64,000 bases of DNA, from NCBI GenBank assembly GCA_008828725.1, contig MEHQ01003947.1, positions 24,369 through 88,368 of the forward strand, given 5' to 3'. Each line of letters starts with the position of its first letter. The stretch's first letter is position 1. The notes beneath the pieces are model-generated. The model searched no databases and was not told the DNA's origin. It saw nothing but the letters and a program-made list of their open reading frames with translations. The position numbers were made by a program, and so were the translations under genes. Below, one piece after another: positions 10,284 to 20,704 of the stretch. The stretch comes from Saccharina japonica (Eukaryota; Sar; Phaeophyceae; Laminariales; Laminariaceae).

Positions 10284-11158
10284 TTGTGGCGGCTGCCCCC
10301 GAACGTGCGGTGCGATGTAGCAAACTAGCAGGCATACACTGGTGTTTTACGAATAATTTTGGTTCCAGGAGGTGCTAAGCGCCGACCGGCTTCCGCATGC
10401 GGTATACCTGGCAAACGGTATGCAGTATATCTCCCCCCAACCTCCCCCACCACGTGAATTGGGTGAGAGTTTCAAGTTTTCGTTTGGGATGCGCAATAGA
10501 GTGACTGTGCGTGCTCCTGCACTGCTGTTGCTGCCCACGGTGTACGTCGTACCGCCACAAGCAATATCATTTTCGGGTGGTGGGGGTACTGCTATTCGCG
10601 GTGGAACACGTTTTTCCTTGTGTATTTGTTCTCCACCAGAGATCGTGGCCGGGGTAGCAACTAGGGGATGATGGGGTTTACGCAAGCACGCAAGTAAGAG
10701 CATCAATTATGCTCGTTTTTTTCTATCGTTTTTTGTATATAGTAGTGGGGGATATGTGAGGCGGTTAGATGCTTGGTGTTCCGCGCATGTGTGGTTGATA
10801 TTAGGAGAACATGTTGAGCCTCAGGCAAGATTGCCTTGCTTACGAAAGGCGTGGGATATGATATAGTACTTCTGCCGCGACCGTAAGCTAAAGCCGCTTA
10901 AACCCCCCTGCAAAACGTACTCGGATCTCTAAACGTTTTTATCATAGAAAAGAGATACCGCGCCGCTCCTCTACGAAAATCGCGTCTTCGTTGTGTGGTT
11001 TACGGGGTGTGGGGTCGAGGTACATGTGTATCTGTTACTTTCGGCATGATCCGATGTGATGCTTCGACAACAGTTTCTTGGGCCATGTGCGAGATAACAA
11101 GAGGAGCACAAATGTGGTTTTGGATGCAATGCTCCAAGAAAAACGCCAGGGGCCACCG
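10284..11158 (+). other. 3' flank of copy A
   Basis: Collinear with 44963-46334 downstream of copy B. It contains one unit of a sequence (about 10375-10520) that is locally triplicated in copy B. I see no further gene. A GTTTTTTGTATATAGT stretch near 10728 is shared with copy B (about 45900) and may belong to the transcript end. Confidence 0.5.
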
Positions 11159-12531
11159 CGCACCGGGTAGAGTGTACAGATCGGGGCTGGAGATATAACT
11201 TATGCTACTGCGTGATAATACGACGCTGGTTGGTTCTGACTAGCGTATTGTCCAGTGATAACCTGGCTTGGTCTCATTTAGACGTTACCTTTTGTAGTAT
11301 AGTCTCGAAATTTCCAGGGCAATAACCCTTCGAGGCTGGGAAGGACACGCAAGCCCAGCATCATAGCCCTGACCGAGTTCGATCCCTGAACAATTGGTTA
11401 TATGCTGCAACGAAGGAAAGGCTTCAACTTGCACGATCACACTGCAACAAATGCCCTATCATAGTGCAACGAAGGAAGGAGTCAACATGCACACTACACT
11501 ACAGTACTCTCGTTGTCGCTCGGGTTAGGGCGTGTTCGTTCAACAAATGCGGGGGCTGCCAAACGAATCCCGCGGCTGCCATATACCATATCTTGCCATG
11601 CAGTCTAGGCAGTGTTTCCACAGCCGTGTATTTATTGGGGGTGCGGGGTAATGTCGCGCGGAAAAGGTACCTTGCTGCTAAGTTACCATACGACACCCTG
11701 TCACTCACGAAGTCGCATTCAGCATGCTGTGTTAGGCACAACCCCCATGATGTTTGGGTTCCCCTCAATCCCTTACACCCCTCCCGTCCTTGTTAAACTC
11801 GTACTGCAGTGGCTGTTCGCACCACGCTGGGGAGGAAACGCGGTTTACATGTTAACGTCTACTTGGTATAATTTAGTACTACGAGTAGTGACGAGGTGAA
11901 CGGAGTAAGGCTGCCTGGTACACATACCGTAGGCTGCGTGCATTTGAAGAAATACGCACCAATACGAGCAATCGAAATCTCGCCGCATGTAAATAGACAG
12001 GAGCTCGGCAATCGTGGCCAACTGAAGACTTAAAACGAAACAGGTCTTACGTGTTAGCCCAAGCTCGCTCGCTTTGTAGACGTCGGGTTTGTGGAAATTC
12101 ATGACGTACAACTCTAGAAACCAATGATGAAAAAATACGACAGACAAATGGATAGACTGGCAGACAGCGAGACAAACAAAAAAATATAGCTTACTTTAAC
12201 AATGGAAGATTGTCTATACACACCCCGCAATTAATCAAGGGAAATGAAGCCTACACGCAACCGGAGACATGATTGACACATATTCCGGCAATGGAAGTCG
12301 CGGCGCCTCTAGTCCACAAAGGGCGTGAGAAGCCCACGTATTTTTACGTAGAAGTGTGGGTGCCAGGCTCTCGGCCCAACCGTCGCATGGATATGCCCTG
12401 CGTCGGTTTCACCATTCGTCAAGGTCATAAATATCTGAATATTATGGTACTACTGTAGTCTTTTGTATTGCGAGACTACTTGCCGTGTTCGTCAGCCCCG
12501 TATGTTGTCCCGTGCACAACTAACGACTGAC
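11159..12531. repeat. Block X, second copy
   Basis: I find no difference from 1-1373. Here it continues leftwards into the copy A flank exactly as the homologous block does behind copy B, so this is its natural context. Confidence 0.85.
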
Positions 12532-12536
12532 GACAC
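12532..12536. other. Target site duplication GACAC, left of solo LTR
   Basis: Matches GACAC at 12763-12767 on the other side of the solo LTR and GACAC at 1374-1378. Confidence 0.85.
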
Positions 12537-12762
12537 TGTTCGTTTGGATCGTGTCAGCAACGACGGTTACAAAAGTTGTAGAGGGTTGCGTATATATTCG
12601 CAGGCGTTATTGTGGAATTCTTGCCTCGTGCGGGAGGAGGGTTCGAGCACTCCGCTCTCTCTCCGCTCTCTCTCTCTCGCTCTGTCTTCTAATGCAACGA
12701 CCTTGAAACATCTCATCAGACTGCGGGGCAGTCAGGGCATCCAGACTTGCAATCTACGAACA
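12537..12762 (+). repeat. Solo LTR of the copia 1 family
   Basis: 226 bp, TGTTCG...CGAACA, flanked on both sides by GACAC. No polypurine tract or internal copia sequence adjoins it, so it is a solo LTR and not the 3' LTR of copia 1. It differs from the LTR at 1379-1604 at about five positions near its end, as expected if it formed by recombination between the two LTRs of a full element. Confidence 0.85.
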
Positions 12763-13480
12763 GACACCCTCCTTGAATGAGCGGAAAGGGCAGTCTGCCA
12801 CACGCATCGTTAATCCAGCTTGTCGTTAAGCCTGGATACTCCAACAACCTGGCGTCTCCTCGACGCTACTCAGACAATAAAGGAAAGTGCTACAGACTCA
12901 AGCCGAACCTGTGAGTTCGTACTCATATTAGCGTCGACGGCAGGCCACAGTACTCATAGCACAATAAGACACAGATATCGGTGACCTCGACGAATGGTGA
13001 AACCGACGCAGGGGATATCCATGTGACGGTTGGGCCGAGAGTCAATCTCCCTTCTAAATATTCGAAACGTGTACTTGGTTCTCCAGTATTTCACTGTCAA
13101 ACAATGGGGGACGATGTGGGTGCCAGGCTCTCGGCCCAACCGTCACATGGATATGCCCTGCATCGGTTTCACCCTTCGTTGACGTCATCGATATCTGTAT
13201 ATTATCGTACTACTGTGGTCGTTCGTATTCCGAGACTACTTGCCGTGTTCGTCAGCCCCGTATGTTGTCCCGTGCATAAGTAATGACCGATGACACCCAA
13301 GACCCTTGAATGCGTGGCAAGGGCAATCCCCCTTGCCACACACTTTGTATCGTTCATCCAGCTTGTCATCAAGCCTAGATGCTCGAACAGCCTGGCGTCT
13401 CCTCGACGCTACTCAGACAATAAAGGGAAGTGCTTCGTACAGAATCAAGCCAATCTCGAGTCCGTACTCATCGAAGGGCC
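12763..13480. repeat. Direct and inverted duplicates of a 350-bp unit
   Basis: The unit covering 12356-12536 plus 12763-12930 is repeated at 13117-13470. That second copy has a single GACAC at 13285 and no LTR, which gives the pre-insertion state. A partial inverted copy lies between them (about 12990-13060 on the minus strand, with the reverse of TCTCGGCCCAACCGTC). Shared features include CTGGCGTCTCCTCGACGCTACTCAGACAATAAAGG split across both copies. Confidence 0.75.
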
Positions 13481-14239
13481 ACTTTTGGTTTTTAAACTAA
13501 AACTAAACGCGCCCAAAAATGCGTGTGTTTGATACCTGCAGCTATTTTATACCGAGTAAGAGCTGGCTCCAGTGACAGCCAGAACTTTGCGGTTTCGTAA
13601 ACTTTGCACATTGGTTTTTGAGAGATGGAAAGCGAAAATTGGCATGGTTGTGCGTCATGACCATATGAAAAAACTTACGGCTGACCGTTTTTCAATACAA
13701 ATACTTCGTTGTTTAGGTGCAGTTTACCCAAAACAAATAGATTGCTTTCGACAACTTTGACCCTCCCTGATGCACAAAATAAAATTATTTTTTAAGAAAG
13801 GACCTCCGTGTTTTTTTTTCGTATTGTCGTTACGCACAACTGTGCCAAGTTTGGTTTGGTTTTCCAACTTTTAAAGGCAAAAGTGCGAAAACGATTCCCG
13901 TTAAGAGTAAAGTATTCCCTTGGGTTTCCACAGTGCTCAATACACTGTTTTAGCACTTTGTCAGGCATATTATCACAACAACCATGTACGGCTCGCAGAA
14001 CAAAAAACAATGACATGTACGTTCTCCCTTTGTTGGTGCGCTCATGTCAACACGTCTCGTTTCGAGTTACTCGGCGTATTGACCGATACATGGCCTGAGC
14101 AAAAGTCAATTAGATTTTACTATAGGAAGCTAAAGTCCTTACAAAAATAACGCTTCCATAAGACTAACAATTACCGCAAACTACAACTGGCAAGCCAGAA
14201 AACTCTCCGCCGATATGTCCCCCTTGTTCATGCGGTCGT
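13481..14239. other. No recognisable feature
   Basis: AT-rich sequence with short open frames on the plus strand (to 96 codons) that show no known motif. I see no splice pattern, repeat structure or TIR. Confidence 0.4.
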
Positions 14240-15075
14240 GTGATATATTTTGCAATAGGGAGAGTTGCCTCCTGGAGGTGCAGGTTTGTCGGTGCTGAGA
14301 TACTCGTCCATCAGTCATTTCATTGCTGTCGCTCTTACTCCATGAAGAGCATAACTACAGGAAACAGAAACCAGGGAGACGATGCAGACACACACAGCAG
14401 TGGTAGACAGAGGGGAACCACGAGCACACTGTTATTCCGGTTCCACTTATCTACCATGTGCATCTCATTTGAGAGGTGTAACATCACTTCTTCTAATAAT
14501 CCCAACAACGTTCCCATATATATATGCGTTTGGACTCCATCACATTAGACCACCCTGAATAGTCGAAGATGCAGATCGCACGACGATCAAAATATGCCAA
14601 CAACACTTCCAGGAATCGGACAGGGAGGTCGAAGATGCGGCCATTCGGAACAACCAAGATATACTAGATTCGCCTCACCCCTCGGAATGAGGCTACGAAG
14701 CCTCTGGCAAGAACGAACACCCCCCCTGGAGCTGAAAGACGAACCTCGGGTCGGGGATACATTCTTAAGATGCCAACAGTAAACGGGCTATGGGAGAACT
14801 CCCGTCGACGCCATGTGTAAGAGCGAGTTGCCTTTTTGGGGTAGAGGTTTGTCGATGTTGAGTTACTCGCCCATCATGTTGCTAGTCTTTCCATTGCTGT
14901 CGCTCTTACTCCACCAAGAGCCTAACTACAGGATACAGAAACCAGGGAGACGATGAAGATACACGAAGCAGTGGTAGACAGAGGGGAACCACAATCCCAC
15001 CAATATTCCGGTTCCCCTATAATCTACCATGTGCACCTCATTTGAGAGGTGTAACATCACTTCTTCTAACTTTTG
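14240..15075 (+). repeat. 570-bp repeat, first cluster
   Basis: A partial unit followed by a full one. The marker CATTTGAGAGGTGTAACATC occurs at about 14467 and 15038, giving a period near 570 bp. The same sequence occurs at 18925-19560. Each unit contains the small inverted repeat CACCTC/GAGGTG, GGAATGAGGCTACGAAGCC and a copy of CCAGGGAGACGATG. No coding potential is evident. Confidence 0.8.
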
Positions 15076-16000
15076 TTTCCCTTCAAAATCAGTTTTTGAC
15101 TTACTATTAGTATAGAGCTCCTCAAGTAACCACCCTCGGAAAAAACAAACGTGGTGCACCTTGGCCGTATCATCGCATGCGTCTTTTTTTTTTTTTTTTT
15201 AATACATAATTTTTATTATTGTTTTTTGTTTTTTTTAATGCATTTGTTACCTATGTTGTGTTGTTATATAAATATACTTACTTATTTTTTTTCCCTCGCC
15301 GGCGAGGGGTGGCCGGGACCCTCTATAGGTGCGCCCTCAACCACGCCGCCATTCGTTATGGCGAATTCATACATATTTCACCGACGATGGCGGGGGGGGG
15401 GGGGGGTGGCCGAGGTCTGTATTCCCCGACTCTGTGTCCCCCCCCCCCGTCCCCTCTGCCACACACACGTCTGTGTATCGTCTACCGCACAGCCCCTGGG
15501 CGAGTAATGCAGAACGCATGGGCGTCAAAGCAAAAACACACCCCGATCAGCAAAAACAAAAACGCAACCCCCTTATGAGATAGTCGCTTCTGCGTCGACC
15601 GCCACCCTGTCCCAAATGTGCTTATCAGACGGGGCGCCCGATCCCACACCGGTCGGCGTGGGTCGTGCGTCCCGTGGCGGGGGGTTAATCCCCCCCGCCC
15701 AACACGAATTCGAGAAACAGGGGGCGGTCAACAGCAGCAGGGCGGTACCTCGCGAGGAGTTGCGTATGAGTATAACTTTCTCGGTCAGTGTCTATGTCGG
15801 TCGGTCGGTTCTCCCCACTATACGTGCTGTGCGGTGGTAAAGGAAACAAACAAGCGAGTTGGGGTTAGGGTTTCCCTCCTCCCAAACAGTCGCTCATCGA
15901 CCCCAACGTATGTCGCTGTTGGTCTCGGTCTATATGTGTGCCTATATGTATACCGGTGGGCCATCCGGGCCGTCTCGTTTTTTTTTTTTTGTTTCTCTCT
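15076..16000. other. Low-complexity stretch with homopolymer runs
   Basis: Poly-T (15184-15200), G-run (15390-15405), C-run (15438-15450) and pyrimidine-rich tracts. Frames of up to 189 codons exist but they are compositional. The start (15115-15165) carries a short dispersed motif also seen at 30650 and 37990. Confidence 0.5.
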
Positions 16001-16007
16001 CTCTTTC

Positions 16008-17130
16008 TCGCGGGGCGGGTGGTCGTACCGATATGTTTTCATCGTGCGTTTCCACCCGGGTCGTAATGCTCTCTGTCTCCACAGAGAGCCCACTCCTCGC
16101 TGTCTCAACAGCAGGCAACTCTTGGCGACCATACATCGAGTGTTTCCATCGTGCATTCCCGCCCAACTCGGGCCGGAGGGAGGTTAGTATTTTTCTCCCC
16201 CCCGTGCCGCCGTGTCCGCTGTATTTTCGCAGCGGACCTGCTCCCCCCCCCCACTGTCTCAACAGCAGGAGGCTCGTGCATGCATAGGAACATAATTAAA
16301 GGACAAAATAAAACGGGTGAGGGAATATATATAGGCCCCAGGCCTCCCCCTGGTATTTTCTTTTACTCTATATACACATCTATATATATTTCTTCTTTTC
16401 ACGCCGGTGGTCGTACCGATATGTTTTCATCGTTCGTTTCCACTCGGGTCGTGATGCCCTCTGTCTCCACAGAGAGCCCGCTGCTCGCTGTCTCCACCGC
16501 AAGCAACTCTGGGCGGTCGTGCGTCGAGTGTTTTTCATCGTGCATTCCCGACCCAACTCAAGCCGGAGGGAGGTGAATATTTACTCCCTCTCGAGCAGAC
16601 GCGCCCGCTGTATTCGCAGCGGGCCTGCCCCCCCCCCCTGTCTCCACAGCGGGCGGCTCGTGCGTACATAAGGACATAATTAAAGGACAAATAAACGGAT
16701 GGGAAAATATATAGGCCACAAGCCACCCCCCTGTTTTTTCCTTCTGTCCCTACGCAGGTGGTCGTACCGATTTTTTTTTTTATGTTTTCATCGTGCGTTT
16801 CCACCTGAGCCGAAGCGCTCGCCGTCTCCAACGGCGAGCCTGCTCCTTGCTGTCTCCACAGCAAGCGGCACCGTGTCGGTCGTGCATCGATATGTTTTCA
16901 TCGCACACGGCAGTCTTGTCTCCACAGGACGCCAACTCAAGATTATCATGGCGGCTAATACTCCGAGATATTTCCATGAGTATCATGCCTAATAGCACTG
17001 TCTCCACAGCAAGCGGCACCGTGTCGGTCGTGCGTCGATATGTTTTCAGTGCACACAGCAGTATGCCTCCACAGCACACCGACTCAATATCAATATAGCG
17101 GCCAATACTCCGAGATGTTTTCATGAGCAT
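16008..17130. repeat. Minisatellite of 350-390-bp units rich in small hairpins
   Basis: GGTGGTCGTACCGAT recurs at about 16017, 16404 and 16758, and partial units continue to 17130 (TGTTTTCATCG/TGTTTTCAGTG). Within the units many short inverted repeats have different arms around a constant TCTCCA or TCTCAA loop, for example arms CTCTCTG/CAGAGAG, TTGCTG/CAGCAA and CTCGCCG/CGGCGAG. Another type has TATT(TT) at the centre (CCGCTG/CAGCGG). Confidence 0.75.
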
Positions 17131-18439
17131 CATGCCTAGCGCTTGTAAACAGACGGTACTCGTAGTGTATGTATATATGATACATATCTCCCAAAACTGG
17201 CGTTTTTTGTCCTCGGTGTTTTGTTTTTGTTTTGTTTTTGTTTGTTTTGTTTCTATATCTTCGCTCTCTTTGTGTGCGTGTTTACGGACATGCGCCCGTT
17301 GTCTCCAAAACCGGATCGTCCTACCCTCTTCGAAAATGTATCATAAACGTGTTTTCGTTGTGCGTGCATGTACCACGAGACATACCTTCGTACGAATAAA
17401 CCTGCGTCTCTCTGCCTCTCTTCCGTGCAGCCGCGCCTATACTCGTGCTCTCGTGCGTGCGTACGCATGCATAACCACGCGCTGTTTTTTTTTTTTTTTT
17501 TGCACAATACCTAATGAGATCATAAGTCTTATATGAGTGCGGGTGTTCATCGACTTTCTCGCGGTGTCGTACCTGTTAGCTATTTTTTTAACGTACCCTC
17601 TCTTAAATCGGGGTACCCACTCACTGCTGTATCATATGTATTCGTACAGCAGAACATACCAATAGGTTTTACATATGTATGTGTAAGATTAATATTAATA
17701 TGTGCCATACGTATAAAACAAAATGTGTACTTGGTTGAAATACCAACGTATACATTTTTTTTTGTATTGTACGTAACCCAGACCCCCATAATATAAGACA
17801 GGAAGCACACAAAAACTAAGTGGATTTCTTAGGCAGGTATACAATATGATATGCGTATGATACAATATCGCATGCTGTTGTTTTGATATTAATAGTAGGT
17901 TTTCGATTCGCCCTTGCGCCACTCCCCCAGGCACGTCCCGGAGGGGAACCTTGTATGTAGTACGTACTCGTATATACCTGAAAAACAAGTTGAATACAAA
18001 ACCGGAATACGCGTATCGAACAATACACGTATCGGACGTTTTGCTCGTTTGTGTCACCAATCGACAGCACAGGGCGTGCCGCCATGACATCATCTCGGAT
18101 AAGATGTGCGTACCTGGTTATTATGCTGACCACCAGGTACGATACGTGACCTCGTGACCCTAACCCTAGCCCTATGTGTATAAGATGTACGAGTATAATA
18201 CCTGGTTATAGTATCAGTCCTGGTACATACTCGTATACTTTGTATATATGCATGAACAAAACACACTGGTATATAAACACACTGGTATATATGTACGAGT
18301 ACTCGTACCTGGTATGTATTGTTTCATACCTGGTATCATACCTGGCATTGTTTGTGACATATTATACATATATATTTCTCTCCTTTTTTTCTCTCTCTGA
18401 GAACCATCGCCCACAGCGCTAACTCTCAACTCGGTATCA
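17131..18439. other. AT-rich spacer with recurrent TACCTGGTA palindromes
   Basis: Poly-T tracts (17485-17500, 17756-17763) and many near-palindromic TACCTGGTA/CTGGTATATA motifs between 18110 and 18360. A short telomere-like CCCTAACCCTAGCCC lies at 18158-18172. No gene is evident. Confidence 0.5.
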
Positions 18440-18924
18440 CATTCCGTTTTGTTACGCACCCACAGAGCGCCCACACGTACCACGTTGTTTTGGAGTACGA
18501 CGGTTTTCCCCTGTCAGCAGATCCCACCGGATGCAGCAGCCTTCTCGGAGTCTCATGGCACTGTCCACCATACGATCTCGGAGTCAGCATCATCCACCAT
18601 CATCGCGGGAACACCTGGCTTGGCTGCCCAGAAGAAAAAAGGGGGGCACAAATTCCTGGCTTGGCTGCCCAAACCAGCGACTACCCCACGTGTGCTTACA
18701 CTTGCAGCAGGAGCCTCGTGCTTGCTTGCGGTCGACGTGGGGATGCTGACCTGCACTTGGTGCCTTTCTCGAAAGGAGTGGCTACCTGCAGGTCCCTACC
18801 AAACACCAAAACCAACCATTCTCTATCCCAGTCCCCGGTAAGGACAGGCTTCATTCTCTCTACCAATAAACCCTGTTTTGTTCGTTACTCCGTTGCGGAG
18901 GCCGTTACTTCATCTACGTACAAA
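18440..18924. other. Unassigned stretch with an internal duplicate
   Basis: Open frames to 176 codons in two frames, no known motif. The phrase CCTGGCTTGGCTGCCCA occurs twice (about 18617 and 18656). Coding cannot be supported. Confidence 0.35.
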
Positions 18925-19560
18925 ACTACCCGTGCACCTCATTTGAGAGGTGTAACATCACTTCTTCTAATAATCCCAACAACGTTCTCATATATATACG
19001 TATGGACTCCATCACATTAGCCCACCCTGCATAGTCGAAGATGCAGATCGCACGACGATCAAAATATGTCAAGAACACTTCCAGGAATAGGACAGGGAGG
19101 TCGAAGATGCGGCCATTCGAAACAACCAAGATATATTATATTCGCCTCACCCCTCGGAATGAGGCTACGAAGCCTCTGGCAAGAACGAACACCCACTCTG
19201 GAGCTGAAAGACGAACCCCGGGCCGGGGATACACTCTTGAGATGTCAACAGTAAACGGGCTATGGGAGAACTGCCGTCGACGCCATGTGTAATAGCGAGT
19301 TGCCTTTATAGGGTGCAGGTTTGTCGGTGTTGAGATACTCGCCCATCATGTTACTAGTCCTTCCATTGCTGTCGCTCTTACTCGATCAAGACATCACTAC
19401 AGGATACAGAAACCAGGGAGACGATGCAGATACACGAAGCAGTGGTAGACAGAGGGGAACCAAGCACACCGCTATTCTGGTTCCCCTAATCCACCATGTG
19501 CACCTCATTTGAGAGGTGTGACATCACGTCTTCTAATAATCCTAACCACGTTCCCATATA
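18925..19560 (+). repeat. 570-bp repeat, second cluster
   Basis: The same unit as 14464-15040, one full copy plus the start of the next (markers at about 18937 and 19507). It differs from the first cluster by scattered substitutions. Confidence 0.8.
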
Positions 19561-20211
19561 AACCGTATGGACTCCATCATGCTTTAGTGTTGAAAACATG
19601 CAAAACCTATTCCGTTCGTTTTTACTCGAAGGTGGAGTTTATGCATTTTCCTGGAACGAACTACTACTGTAGTATTTTTTTTCAATGCCACGCTCGTATA
19701 TTAACTGGTATCGCATTCCCTACGTAGCCGATCACCAGTATTAAATAACATAATAAGTGATGAGTGTTTTGTGCTGGTGTGTCTGCGACCAAATATGATC
19801 TTGACCCCGTAATGTTGCCCCCCTCAATCAATGAAGGTGATAGTGTTCTAGTACCTGTTGGTAAAATGGGGAATGTTTATGGGCTCACCGTCTTTGCGAA
19901 ATCGTCCTGCTGACGCTGGCATACTATCAACCAGACGAATCACCGGCCTACTATATGCTTCAAGAGGCCAGCTTACACCCCCCGTGCGTAGCACGCGCTA
20001 TCGAAGTGTCACACGAAGCTTGAGCTTGCAAAGAGGAGTTTCGACCAAAGTCTCGATCTCACAGCTGATACTCGTAGGGTGATTCGAAAAAAACGATCGC
20101 CACAAGCCACGTATGTACGAAAATACAGGATACGCCCGCGAGTAGGAAAGAGCCTACTGTACTATCAATAGTGTAATAAGAACAACAGGCCCAATTTTGG
20201 GGAGGCATGTA
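19561..20211. other. No recognisable feature
   Basis: Mixed composition, short frames only, no repeat relation seen elsewhere in the window. Confidence 0.4.
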
Positions 20212-20449
20212 CATTATTTGACTTTTTCGTGGCAAGTGTGTCTCGACATGTCGCGACACGCCGCGACGTGTCGCGACATGCCGCGGCACGCCGCGACACC
20301 CCACGACGTGTCGTGACGAGTGTCGCGGCGAGTGTCGCTTACCCTAACCCTAACCCTAACCCTAACCCTACGTGTCGCGGCATGTCGCAAAATGCCGCGG
20401 CACGTGTCGCGACATGCCGCGACACGAACCACGAAAAAGTCAAATAATG
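20212..20449. mobile_element. Foldback/MITE-like element with telomeric core
   Basis: Perfect 21-bp terminal inverted repeats (20212-20232 and 20429-20449, starting CATTATTTGACTTTTTCG). The interior on both sides is built from degenerate palindromic TGTCGCGACA/TGCCGCGGCA words, so roughly 100 bp of each arm can pair. At the centre (20340-20370) lie five tandem CCCTAA telomeric repeats. I could not define a target duplication and there is no coding capacity. Confidence 0.75.
20340..20370 (-). repeat. Interstitial telomeric tract (TTAGGG)5
   Basis: Five uninterrupted CCCTAA units inside the foldback element. The motif matches the TTAGGG-type telomere known in many eukaryotes, including brown algae and diatoms. 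Confidence 0.9.
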
Positions 20450-20704
20450 CCGTAGATCCGTGAGGCCCTTGTACCTGCACTGCACCAGGTACTTCAGTAT
20501 ACAGTACACGTACCGCTTTGTCAGCAGCTGGCAACAATGAGGGTTTTAAAGCATATCGGACCCGCAATAAATGGTGTTGTTGTTGAGGATATCGCTAGCG
20601 TCAAGTTTTCCCTTGCCTCCGAAGATTTAACATCGCGCAGGGTCGCCAAGACTGTTCCCTGAAGCTCACTCGAAATACGAGGAGCTTCTTTTTATTAATA
20701 TTAA
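20450..20704. other. Spacer between foldback element and Helitron 1
   Basis: Nothing recognised. It ends in an AT-rich TTTTTATTAATATTAA, a plausible Helitron target. Confidence 0.4.

Noticed and set aside
11159-12762. 1.6-kb 3' LTR paired with 1-1604
   Set aside because: The real LTR is 226 bp with TG..CA ends and GACAC duplications. The preceding 1378 bases are gene-flank sequence also present behind copy B without any LTR.
15618-16187. 189-codon plus-strand frame
   Set aside because: Low-complexity, overlaps other frames of similar length on both strands, with no motif and no relative elsewhere in the window.
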